The notes below the pieces were generated by a model. That model saw only the letters and a program-made list of their open reading frames with translations, searched no databases and was not told the DNA's origin. From the NCBI GenBank assembly GCA_964561825.1, contig CAZLSB010000019.1, positions 1 through 26,495 of the forward strand: a stretch of 26,495 nt of DNA. The letters are read 5' to 3'. Made by a program: the position numbers and the translations under genes. The stretch is from JADKFD01 sp964561825. GTDB taxonomy: Bacteria; Pseudomonadota; Gammaproteobacteria; Xanthomonadales; SZUA-5. Positions 1 through 7,800 of the stretch are shown here, in pieces (the stretch's first letter is position 1; every line of letters begins with the position of its first letter).

Positions 1-2
1 GG

Positions 3-101
3 ATGGTTCTGGCGGGCTTGTTCGTAGACTTGACGGCGGTTTGCCAGGATGTCGACATCGCGCGCGAAGAATTGGACGCGCACCTTTTGCCGGGCGGTTG
101 A
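3..101 (+). CDS. Possible C-terminal end of an unidentified gene (partial)
   Basis: One plus-strand frame is open from the window edge to a TGA at 99-101. It encodes about 32 residues ending in DIAREELDAHLLPGG, a composition that looks like a real protein C-terminus. An ATG at position 3 may be internal, because the frame has no stop before it. Seventy-odd bases after the stop lies a strong terminator-like hairpin, which fits a gene ending here. I do not recognise the family, and the frame is too short for a firm call. Confidence 0.3.
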   Translation: MVLAGLFVDLTAVCQDVDIAREELDAHLLPGG

Positions 102-140
102 TTTGGACTAGGCGCCTGCTGACGAAGCGGCTAAACATCT

Positions 141-206
141 GGACACCCTGTTTTTGCACTGGGTTTGCAACCAAACGCCCGGCCTTGCGCCGGGCGTTGT
201 CGTTTC
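141..206. repeat. Left copy of a diverged direct repeat
   Basis: GGACAccCTGTTTTTG at 141-156 matches GGACAgtCTGTTTTTG at 2214-2229 at 14 of 16 positions. It is followed by CGCCCGG, then GCGCCGG 11 bases later in both copies, then TCGTTTC 23 or 24 bases after CGCCCGG. The copies differ by a gap of about nine bases in the middle. The pair brackets the RHS tip and immunity remnant. It may be a dispersed intergenic element or the trace of a recombination boundary. Confidence 0.5.
174..198 (+). terminator. Terminator-like hairpin
   Basis: There is a perfect 10-bp stem, AACGCCCGGC at 174-183 and GCCGGGCGTT at 189-198, around a five-base loop. T-rich sequence follows on the plus strand (GTCGTTTCTGTTT). 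It lies downstream of the short frame ending at 101 and upstream of the RHS fragment, so it would end transcription coming from the left. It is part of the left copy of the diverged direct repeat. Confidence 0.55.
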
Positions 207-326
207 TGTTTGCCAAATGCCACGCTCACAGCGAGACATCCGGCTCTCACGCCGATATTCGCCGGCCGGTATCGGCCGCGAAAATCGCGATTTGACAAGG
301 CCCCAGCGCAAACCAATGTCTTTGTC

Positions 327-1138
327 ACCCGGCTTAATCGTTTGAATGAAGTGCGTGATGCCAATCTTGCGCTGCTTGAGGCTTACACCTACGATGCCAC
401 GGGCAATCGACTAAGCCAGCAGATCGGTACCAATCCGGTGACTACGTACAGCTACGCCGCGCAGAACCATCGATTGAGCCAAGTGGGCGCCACCGCGCGC
501 AGTTTTGGTGCGGCAATACGCAGAGCGGTGTGCCTGGTTTGGAAACCGATAGCGCCAGCTTTGATGTGCGCAACCGACTGACCCAGGTGGCGACCGGAAG
601 CAGCGCGCAGCTAATCAGCAACTACAACGGCCGCGGCGAGCGCGTGCTGGCCAGCCAAGGCGCCCCAGCGCCAAGCTTGCCGGCCACCTCGGCGGCATGG
701 ACCACGTCGGGTGTGCGCGGCTATGTCTACGACGAAGCCGGGCAGGTGATCAGCACGCTGATCGCCGGCGATCGCTGCGTTATGAGGAGATTGTGCGGCT
801 GGACCACACCCCGATCGGTCGCGTGGAGAGCGGCACGAGTGCCGTCAACGCGGTCCACGTGATCCACAGCGATCACCTCAACACCCCGCGCGCGCTGGCC
901 AATGCGCAAACGCAGGGCGGTCAGGCGGCGGGCACCGTGGTGTGGCGCTGGAAGCTCAATCAACAAACCGCGACTGGATCCAATGCGTTTGGCCCGCAGC
1001 CTGCCGACGAGAATCCGGATGGCAATGCGAGCTCAGTAAGATTTGACTTGCGATTTCCAGGACTGCAATGGGATGCGGCGGTGGGATTGAATTACAACTA
1101 ACTACTTCCGAGATTATGAGCCGGGCACGGGGAGGTAT
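327..1138 (+). pseudogene. RHS-repeat protein, 5'-truncated and frameshifted
   Basis: Read through three frames, this encodes the C-terminal half of an RHS/YD-repeat shell protein. Visible pieces are YTYDATGNRLSQQ, YVYDEAGQVIS, HSDHLNTPRALAN, LRFPGLQWDAAVGLNYN and, after the last shift, FRDYEPGTGRYVESDPIGL. Such proteins encapsulate a C-terminal toxin for delivery between cells. The reading frame changes near 513 (apparent loss of four bases), near 773 (apparent loss of one base) and at 1096-1103, where AACT is tandemly duplicated and gives a TAA at 1099-1101. The N-terminal shell repeats and any secretion or PAAR region are missing, because sequence left of about 327 no longer resembles RHS. 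The intact large genes elsewhere in the window argue against general sequencing error. The family assignment is firm; the exact left border is approximate. Confidence 0.85.
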
Positions 1139-1588
1139 GTGGAGAGTGATCCGATCGGGTTGAGGGGTGGGGTTAGTACGTATGGGTATGTTGGGGGAAG
1201 TCCGCTGGCCTTTTCGGATGCTTTGGGCCTTTTGTTTACCGTGACTTTGAACCCATTCACTCGAAACCCTCTCCACTTTGAAGATGCGCAGCAAATAAGT
1301 AATGCCGGCAATGGTGCGGCCTTAGCGGGCGGCATGGGAGCGACATTGGCAGGCGCGGGCATACTACTTCCGCCGGCCGTTGTTACCACCGCGAGAATAT
1401 GCTATCAAGTTGCCCAATCAGATCCGTGCCGTTACGCTGTGTTTGTTACGATTCTGGGGATTACTGGGTGCGTGGAGGGAAAATCACCTAGCCGTATTTT
1501 CCGAGATCGTGAGAATATTCAGCAGATGCAGCGAGACAGTGCGAGGTCACCCAGAAGAAATAATGGCGAAGGTCCTCCTGCCGACTAA
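1139..1588 (+). CDS. RHS core end with variable C-terminal tip (putative orphan toxin)
   Basis: This frame begins with the conserved RHS core end (ESDPIGLRGG, TYGYVGG, LAFSDALGLL; residues 2-32) and continues into about 117 residues of non-RHS tip. In RHS and other polymorphic toxins the sequence just after the DPxGL core is the toxin domain. The tip has a Gly/Ala-rich hydrophobic stretch near residues 60-85, a second one near 99-112 and a basic, polar tail. I recognise no known toxin fold or catalytic motif; the hydrophobic stretches could suggest membrane action, but that is inference. The frame is open from 1091, just after the 4-bp duplication that separates it from the RHS body. GTG at 1139 is the nominal start and may not be used. 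Its stop TAA overlaps the next ATG by one base. This could be an orphan toxin module or simply the dead 3' end of the pseudogene. Confidence 0.6.
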   Translation: MESDPIGLRGGVSTYGYVGGSPLAFSDALGLLFTVTLNPFTRNPLHFEDAQQISNAGNGAALAGGMGATLAGAGILLPPAVVTTARICYQVAQSDPCRYAVFVTILGITGCVEGKSPSRIFRDRENIQQMQRDSARSPRRNNGEGPPAD

Positions 1589-2172
1589 TGGGAGAACAAA
1601 GTAACAATGAGCTTTACTCCCGAGGTTTCAACGAACTTCGCAACGGGCGCGTGCTTGATGCAGTGCAAATTGCACGTGGCTTGATTTCGAATGATTGGAT
1701 GAATGGATGGGTACTACTGGGGGGGTGCTTCGAGACGGGATCGAGCGATTTCCCGAGGGATCTATTGCGGGCAATGGACTGCTACGAACGGGCATGTCAC
1801 GAAGTGGACACCATTGAAGCGAGCTTGGGTGTGGGTCGTATTGGAATGCAGCTAGGTACACCTGAGGCGTATCGGCGTGCGTTCAGTGCCTACGAGGATT
1901 TGGTCGCGAATGGCCGCAATCGAATTGCTGTAGCGAATCTCGGTCGCCTTAAATGCTCAGGCAAAGGAACTGCTCAAGACGTAGCGTCCGGCAGGGATCT
2001 CCTTTTAGAAGCTACAGAAGCGGGTCTTATATCGGCACGGCGTTGGCTGTCAGGCGCTTACTATTTCGAAAGACGGTATTCTTGTTTTGCTTATCATGCG
2101 TTAATCTATGTTGGCATGCGCCTCTTTTATTCGATATTGGATCGGTATTCACCGAAGCTCCGAGAATACTAA
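1588..2172 (+). CDS. Sel1/TPR-like protein, putative immunity protein for the RHS tip
   Basis: The protein has 194 residues. Residues around 115-155 fit a Sel1-type helical repeat: VANLGRLKCSGKG, then RDLLLEATEAGL, then ARRWLSGAYY. The earlier parts (VLLGGCFETGSSD, AMDCYERACHE, AFSAYEDLVANG) look like more degenerate TPR-like helices. A hydrophobic stretch near residues 168-185 (YHALIYVGMRLFYSIL) could be a membrane segment or a buried helix. Its ATG overlaps the TAA of the upstream tip (TAATG), so the two would be translationally coupled. A small gene directly after an RHS tip is the normal place for a cognate immunity gene. Sel1-like proteins are known in such positions, but the specific pairing here is inferred. 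The ORF is intact although the RHS shell is broken, which could mean it was kept for protection. Confidence 0.6.
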   Translation: MGEQSNNELYSRGFNELRNGRVLDAVQIARGLISNDWMNGWVLLGGCFETGSSDFPRDLLRAMDCYERACHEVDTIEASLGVGRIGMQLGTPEAYRRAFSAYEDLVANGRNRIAVANLGRLKCSGKGTAQDVASGRDLLLEATEAGLISARRWLSGAYYFERRYSCFAYHALIYVGMRLFYSILDRYSPKLREY

Positions 2173-2213
2173 CTCGCGAATGACGACAAAATCGCCAGGA
2201 CCCGAACAACACA

Positions 2214-2269
2214 GGACAGTCTGTTTTTGATGCTCCCACCGCCCGGGCTCGCGCCGGACACTTCGTTTC
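2214..2269. repeat. Right copy of a diverged direct repeat
   Basis: This is the partner of the element at 141-206. It shares GGACA-nn-CTGTTTTTG, CGCCCGG, GCGCCGG and TCGTTTC with nearly the same spacing. It lies 41 bases after the stop of the Sel1-like gene. A 6-bp hairpin (GCCGGA at 2253-2258, TCCGGC at 2268-2273) replaces the longer perfect hairpin of the left copy. Confidence 0.5.
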
Positions 2270-2289
2270 CGGCTTGAGCGCTACCGCGC

Positions 2290-2310
2290 GATCTCGATCA
2301 GTTCGAGATC
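2290..2310. repeat. Perfect 8-bp inverted repeat
   Basis: GATCTCGA at 2290-2297 and TCGAGATC at 2303-2310 form a perfect stem with a five-base loop. It lies just past the premature stop of the hicA remnant. No T-run follows on either strand, so it is not a clear terminator. It may be a scar of the event that truncated hicA. Confidence 0.4.
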
Positions 2311-2315
2311 TCGTG

Positions 2316-2405
2316 CTAACCGGCGGCCTGGCGATCGAAGGCAAAACCAAGGGCGCGCAGTCGTTGCACGATGTCGCGATAGTGGAACCCGGCGAGGCGT
2401 CCCAT
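2316..2405 (-). pseudogene. hicA: HicA-like mRNA interferase toxin, truncated
   Basis: The minus-strand ATG at 2405 opens a 29-residue frame, MGRLAGFHYRDIVQRLRALGF and then AFDRQAAG, before TAG at 2318-2316. This is the N-terminal pattern of HicA/YcfA toxins, which cut mRNA with a small double-stranded-RNA-binding-like fold. In intact members the next residues would include a Ser-His-Glu-Ile segment with the catalytic histidine. Here the TAG falls where the serine would be and is followed by codons for HEI, then another stop (TGA), so the catalytic domain is lost. The start lies two bases after the hicB stop, the normal coupled hicB-hicA arrangement. The family match is from memory of the pattern. 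Confidence 0.6.
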
Positions 2406-2407
2406 GT

Positions 2408-2631
2408 TCAGCCGAGCAGCAGTGGATAGTCGAAGGTGTCCTCAAGATCGGCGAGACGCACGCTGCCGGCGCGCTCGGTCTGCGCCTCGATCAGCTTGCG
2501 GGCGACATCGCGGGCGATAGCGTCTCGGTGACGGTGCGTCCCTGGGCGATGAGTCCGGGGATGTCGTCGCTGGTGGCGAGATAGACGCCTTCGGACAGGC
2601 GTTCGATATGCAGTTGGGCGATGCGTTCCAT
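2408..2631 (-). pseudogene. hicB: HicB-like antitoxin, frameshifted
   Basis: From ATG at 2631 the minus strand reads MERIAQLHIERLSEGVYLA, then TSDDIPGLIAQGRTVTET. After a frame change near 2517-2523 it continues IARDVARKLIEAQTERAG and ends LADLEDTFDYPLLLG. The joined product is a HicB-type or related partial-RNase-H-fold antitoxin of about 75 residues that neutralises HicA. The total length is two bases over a multiple of three, so one (or four) bases appear lost between the TET and IARD segments. The truncated hicA follows after two bases. With both partners broken, the pair is probably inactive. Confidence 0.65.
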
Positions 2632-3071
2632 CGGCGGGGTCCTGTGTGATCGGTGAGGTCAGCGGGCTTGCGCGAGTATGCAATCGAGCACTGCATGACT
2701 GCGCGTTGCTTGGCCTTGGGCAGGCGGCCGATTTGTTCGAGTTGTTGCTGGATCTTGGGAGCGGGGCCGCGCTTCTTCGGCGTTGCCGCGGGCAGCGGAG
2801 CGGCATCGACGATCAGTCTGGCGAACCTGGAGCGGTGGAGCACGTCGGTGAGTTCGGCTAGCAGGGCCGGGCTGGTGAAAAGTTCGATATCGCCGGCGTC
2901 GGCCGCGTCGATGAGCTTCCCCGACGGGCCACCCAAACGAATGCGTGTCTGTGGTCTGACCGCGGTTGCTAGAATGTCGCGGATCTCGGCTTCGGTACTG
3001 CGCCCGTGTTGGGCAGCCCTTACTCGTAACGCGCGGTGCACTTCATCGGGCAGATTGCGCGCTGTCAGCAT
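2442..3071 (-). pseudogene. Composite ORF of three toxin-antitoxin fragments
   Basis: The 209-residue ORF is a mosaic. Residues 1-47 (LPDEVHRALRVRAAQHGRS, TEAEIRDIL) match the ribbon-helix-helix N-terminus of FitA/VapB-type antitoxins. Residues about 50-88 (KLIDAADAGDIELFTSPAL, LAELTDVLHRSRFARL) match an internal part of PIN_3-type toxins of the COG1569 kind. Residues about 89-127 (PKKRGPAPKIQQQLEQIGRL, PKAKQRAVMQ) match the C-terminal tail of XRE-family regulators found with toxins. The rest is an out-of-frame run across the hicB remnant and is unlikely to be meaningful. No PIN acidic residue set or HTH is complete. A Shine-Dalgarno-like GAGGTG lies 11 bases upstream of the ATG, so a short RHH protein could still be made. 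The fragments appear fused by in-frame deletions. Confidence 0.6.
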
Positions 3072-3093
3072 GGCAAAAGCATCACCTCATACA

Positions 3094-3111
3094 AATGCAT
3101 TCTACGCATTC
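3094..3111. promoter_or_regulatory. Possible operator upstream of the RHH antitoxin remnant
   Basis: The palindrome AATGCATT (3094-3101) overlaps a direct repeat of GCATTC (3097-3102 and 3106-3111) about 25-40 bases before the ATG at 3071. RHH antitoxins usually bind short repeated or palindromic sites in their own promoter. A TAGAAT at 3104-3099 on the minus strand could be a -10 element, but I see no good -35. This is a weak call. Confidence 0.3.
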
Positions 3112-3146
3112 AGTTTAGGTATTTGACTGCATTGCCGCAAGGCGTA

Positions 3147-4892
3147 TCACGCCAAGCGCCGTCTTAATCCACCGTTGCGTACGCTCAGGCTGGCTAATGC
3201 GGTGGCTAAACTGGCTGCGCTGGACCAAATTTCTAGGCTGCGTTTGGCGCGCGATACGCCGGTGTAGAGTAATTGCCGGGATAGTATTCGGTGGTCGGCG
3301 TCTGGTGGTAATAGGACGGCGACATGGCCGTATTCAGAGCCTTGGCTTTTGTGGATGGTGAGCGCGTAAGCTACGTCGTGTTCAGGTATTTCGCGGGGTA
3401 GTAAATAACGATATTCGATCTGGCCGTTTGCCGTGGTGCTTTCAAAACAGACGCGCAATTGATCGCCGCAGCGCAGCGTCAGGCCAATATCGCCATTGAA
3501 TAAACGTCGACTATAGTCATTATGGCGAATCATCACTGGTCGACCGGGGTACCAGCTGGCTTCGCCAAACCGACTGCGACGCTGTAAGTCCAGCCATGCA
3601 TTGATGTCTTGCGCGCCAAAATAACCACCGCGCAGCGCGGTTAATAATTGCAGCGCACGCAATGCGGCGAAGGCCTGCATTGGATTGGCGTCTGCTTGGG
3701 TGACGATATCTAGTTGCGCCCATTCTGGTCTAGCCAACCAAGCGCGCAAACGCCGCCCCAGAGCGACGCGATCGGCCACCGAATGCAGCGTGGCGCCTAA
3801 CTCGGCGGCCAGCAACACCTGCAATAGCTGTGCATTGCCCAGCCGCACGGCCTCATAAACCTCGGCTAGACGCCCCTGTGTGCGCCAAACGTGGCGCAAA
3901 CGCACATGCTGATGCCTTAGCGGGCCGTTTTCAGCGGCTGCGACGATGTCCGCCAGCACCGAGCCGGCCGAGACCGACACCAACTGATCCGGATCGCCGA
4001 TCAGGATCAAACGTGCAGTGGGGCGCAAGGCATCCAGCAGCGCACGCATCAGGGCCAAATCGACCATCGAGGCCTCGTCGACCACCACCAAATCGAAGGG
4101 CAGGGGACTATTGGCATCGTGACTGAATTGATCGTCCTGCGGGCGTGCACCCAGCAAGCGGTGCAGGGTACTGGCGCTCTCTGGCAAACTGGCCAGCGCC
4201 GATTCCCAGTCGGCCAAATCCTGTTGTTCTGACGCGGATTGCTGCGCAGTGCCGCCAGCCAAGCCCAGCGCGAAGCGCATCGCACTGGCGCCGTCCCGCA
4301 AGGATTGCGATAAACGCTGCGCGGCTTTGCCGGTCGGCGCCGCCAGCGCGATCGCCAGCATGCCGGTAGTGCGCTGCGCAATACGCTGTAATAACAACAG
4401 CATGCGTAATACGGTGGTGGTTTTGCCAGTACCGGGGCCGCCGCTCAGCACAAACAAGCGCTGGCCGACCACGCCGGCCACGGCGGCACGCTGCAATTGG
4501 CCTTTGAGCGTTTCCACATTGACAAATAAACGGGCTAAATCAGCCTGATCTGCGGCGCTAGGCGCTGCTCTGCCGGCACTCATGCGTGCGCGTAAGGCCG
4601 CGGCAATCTGCGCCTCATGCTGCCAATTGCGCCACAGATAAAACTCGCCGTGTTCAGTGAGCACCGCCGGGGTGAGCGCTGCGCCGTTGCCCACCCACGG
4701 ATGCGCACGCACCGCTTCAAACTCCCGCGCATCGAGCATGGCGCAGGCGTGACCTTGGGCTTCCGCCGCCGCCGCCTGACCGAGCGCGCGCGCCAAAGGC
4801 GCGCAATCGGTGCGTTGTTTGGCCCACCGTTCCAGCGCGATGGCGGTACTGGTGGGATCACGATCGGAATTCGATAGGCTATTGGTGATCAT
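3147..4892 (-). CDS. recD: Exodeoxyribonuclease V alpha subunit RecD
   Basis: RecD is the 5'-3' helicase subunit of RecBCD, which unwinds and degrades double-strand ends before RecA loading. The protein has 581 residues from the ATG, a little shorter than the roughly 608 of E. coli. The SF1 helicase motifs are in order: Walker A GGPGTGKTTT near residue 151-160, Walker B VVVDEASMVD, LILIGDPDQL (motif III), YALTIHKSQGSE (motif V) and LYTGVSRAK (motif VI). The N-terminal part matches the RecB-interacting domain. A TTG at 4895 would add one residue, but the ATG at 4892 is the likelier start. The start overlaps the end of recB by 14 bases, so the two are probably co-translated. It is the last gene of recC-recB-recD. 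Nothing is obviously missing. Confidence 0.96.
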   Translation of the reverse strand: MITNSLSNSDRDPTSTAIALERWAKQRTDCAPLARALGQAAAAEAQGHACAMLDAREFEAVRAHPWVGNGAALTPAVLTEHGEFYLWRNWQHEAQIAAALRARMSAGRAAPSAADQADLARLFVNVETLKGQLQRAAVAGVVGQRLFVLSGGPGTGKTTTVLRMLLLLQRIAQRTTGMLAIALAAPTGKAAQRLSQSLRDGASAMRFALGLAGGTAQQSASEQQDLADWESALASLPESASTLHRLLGARPQDDQFSHDANSPLPFDLVVVDEASMVDLALMRALLDALRPTARLILIGDPDQLVSVSAGSVLADIVAAAENGPLRHQHVRLRHVWRTQGRLAEVYEAVRLGNAQLLQVLLAAELGATLHSVADRVALGRRLRAWLARPEWAQLDIVTQADANPMQAFAALRALQLLTALRGGYFGAQDINAWLDLQRRSRFGEASWYPGRPVMIRHNDYSRRLFNGDIGLTLRCGDQLRVCFESTTANGQIEYRYLLPREIPEHDVAYALTIHKSQGSEYGHVAVLLPPDADHRILSRQLLYTGVSRAKRSLEIWSSAASLATALASLSVRNGGLRRRLA

Positions 4893-7800
4893 CAAACAGC
4901 CTGTCCAATTGTTGAATGAGGGAAATCGGAAATGCTTTACGCCAAACGCCGGCAGCGGGCGCTAATCCGAGTGCACGCACAAATAGATACCAGGATTCGC
5001 CTAAATGGCGCGTCGCTTCATAATCGGGCAGTCGCTGGCCCAGATAACGGTGTAAAGCAACCGTGTAAATCAAGGCTTGAATGCCATAATGATGCGCTTG
5101 CATGGCTAGCTGCAAACTGGCGGGTGCGTAATCGGATAAACGTCCTTCACCCAACCAGTTTGTTTTGTAATCCAGCACGTGGTAACGGCCGTCCCATGCG
5201 AATACCAAATCGATGAAACCCTTCATTAAACCGCGCAGGATGCGCTCTTGATCATTGGCCGGCCACCAATCGCCCAAGCCATGCGCGGCCAGTAATTCGT
5301 GCAATTGCGACCAGCGCGCTTGATGCAGCGCAAAGGCGAACTCAAACTCGGGGCGCGTTTGATTCGCGGCCAGCGTGGCCAAACGCAATCCCGGTGCCAA
5401 TTCACTATCGAGCGTGCGATCCAACAAATCGCCCACCGCTGCCAATTGCGCCGCCTCTTTGCCCTTTTCCAAGCTCACCGATTGTTGATCGAGCGCTAGG
5501 GCAATGCGCTGCGCTTGCAGCGCGTAGCGTGCGCGCGCAGCTTTGGGCACTTCTGGCAGCGCGCGACCGGCTTCCAATAGACCGTGCATGGCATCGCCAA
5601 ATCGCGGTCCTTTGAGCAACTCCAGCGCCAGCAGGTGCGGATGCAAACCATCACTGGCCAAGCGTTCCGGCAGCGCTTCTGGCGCCTGATCAAGTTCGTC
5701 CTCGGCCCCGCGCGCGACCTCCACTGAGCCGGGCCCGAACCGCAATAACGCGGTAAAACTGTACAAACCGATGCGTGGCCGCGGCGCCGGCAACGGCGCC
5801 CGGGCCAGCCGTTGCAGCGGGGCTAGCGCTGCCGGTTGGTAGCGCTGCGCGGCGCTCGGTGAGCGATCAATGCACAACGCCGGCACGGCCGCGGCTAATG
5901 CGTCCCACGACGAATCAGGCCCAGCGCCGGCCAGCGCGCCGCCCAACAGCACATCCAGCGCACCGCGCTGCGGATTGCCGATGCTCGGTAATGCTGCAGT
6001 GGATTCAAAGCCATACACCACACATTGCTGCTCCGCGCGGGTCAGCGCGACGTACAAAGCGCGCAGGCGTTCTTGCAGATCCTCAATGCGGTCGATGAGT
6101 TTGTGCGCATCGAATTGATCAGAGGCGAGGTCCAAGTACAGACGATGCTGATCATCGTGATATCGCGCCACATCTGCACGCACATCAAAGCGTGCATCAC
6201 TTCTGGGTCGCCAGGCCATCGGCACGAAGACCACCGGGTACTGCAGGCCTTTGCTGGCGTGGATGGTGAGCAATTGCACCCGACCCATTTCACTCTCGAT
6301 ACGCAGTTGCTGCTCACGACTGGCCTCTTCGCCGCTGGAGCCCACGTCACGCTCGGCGATCAACCACGCGTAGAGTTCCTCGGGGCCATAACAATGGCTG
6401 GCCGCGTCTTGCAAGAGTTCGCCCAAGTGCCGCAAATCGGTCAGCGCGCGCTCGCCATGGGCAGCAGCCAGCAAACGCTGCGCGTGCTCAGCGATCACCG
6501 TTTCAAGCACCGCCAATACGCCGCGGCGTTCCCACAAGCGACGCCACTGCGAAAAACGCTCCAGTTGCGCGTCCCAGGCGTGCGGGTCGGCTGCCCATTG
6601 CGCCAAATCACGCGCCGTGGCGCCCAATAAGCGCGTGGCTAGGGCGCCGCGTACCGCGTAGTCGTCATTGACCTGCAAAAGCGCAAACAGCAACAGTTGC
6701 ACATCCAAACACCAGGGACTATCGAGCACACTGGCGCGGCCGGCGCCGACCACCGGCACGCCGCGTTCGATTAACTTTTCACGCAGCGCACGAATGCGCG
6801 GGTTACTGTCCAACAACACCGCAATATCACCGGGAGAAACGGCCGCATTGGGATCTGCCAATAGTCCAACGATATCGTTGGCACATGCGTCCAGCACGAT
6901 CGAATCGCGCACGCCTACGCTCGGATTGTCAGATTGCAACAAGCGCAGCCGCAAGGCTTGACTCCTTTTGGACCATTTGCCCGGCTCACCTGGCGTTACG
7001 CTGACATAATCAATCTGCGCTTCGCCAAAACTGAGCGTGCCGGCCAGCCCGTAAACGCCATTTAATGCATTGATCAGCGCTGGGTGTGATCGGTAATTAT
7101 CGCGTATCGAAAATTGGCGATCCAAGGGCACGCTATCGCGCGCCGCCAGATAAGCATGAATATCGCCGCCGCGAAAAGCGTAAATCGATTGTTTAGGATC
7201 ACCAATCAAAATTAGCGCGCTTTGCGTGCTTTCTGCCTGGTGTATGCGTTGGAAAATGGACCATTGACGCGCATCGGTGTCTTGAAATTCGTCGATTAAC
7301 GCCACCGGCCACGCCTGGCCTAAACGCTCGGCTAGGCTTGCGCCAAATGGACCGGACAGCCGTTGGTGCACCTCGAAAATCAACTGCGTAAAGGTGGTCT
7401 GCCCGCGCATTTGCAAACGCGTCGCCAAGGCTTGCCGCACAAACTGCGCACCTAGGCGCGCAACATCGCTGGCAATCAACTGATCGGCGCGTCGCAATGA
7501 GACGCTGATCGCGCTCCACGGCTGCAATAATGGGTGTTGATCCAGCGGCGTCGTTAATCGTGAGTTTCCATAGTCCCGTAATTTTTCACTGTCCAATGCC
7601 GCTGCTAATCGGCCCCAATCAAGCTTACTAGGATCGCCCAGTTGCGCGCATTTTAATAATTTAGTTAACTGCGTGCGCAAAGCAGAATTGGAGCGGGCAA
7701 ACGATGCCGCATGGTCTACTAAGCGCTGCAATGCATCGATTTGCGAATCACATAAGGTCTGCCACCAATCGCGCAACAGCGATGCGTCACCGAATTGGCA

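Noticed and set aside
282..293. Palindrome AAATCGCGATTT in the gap before the RHS fragment
   Set aside because: It is perfect, but no gene start or second copy nearby supports a function. The rest of 207-326 shows no gene.
6025..6630. A 201-codon plus-strand open frame inside recB
   Set aside because: It is fully antisense to conserved RecB helicase motifs and has no recognisable domain.
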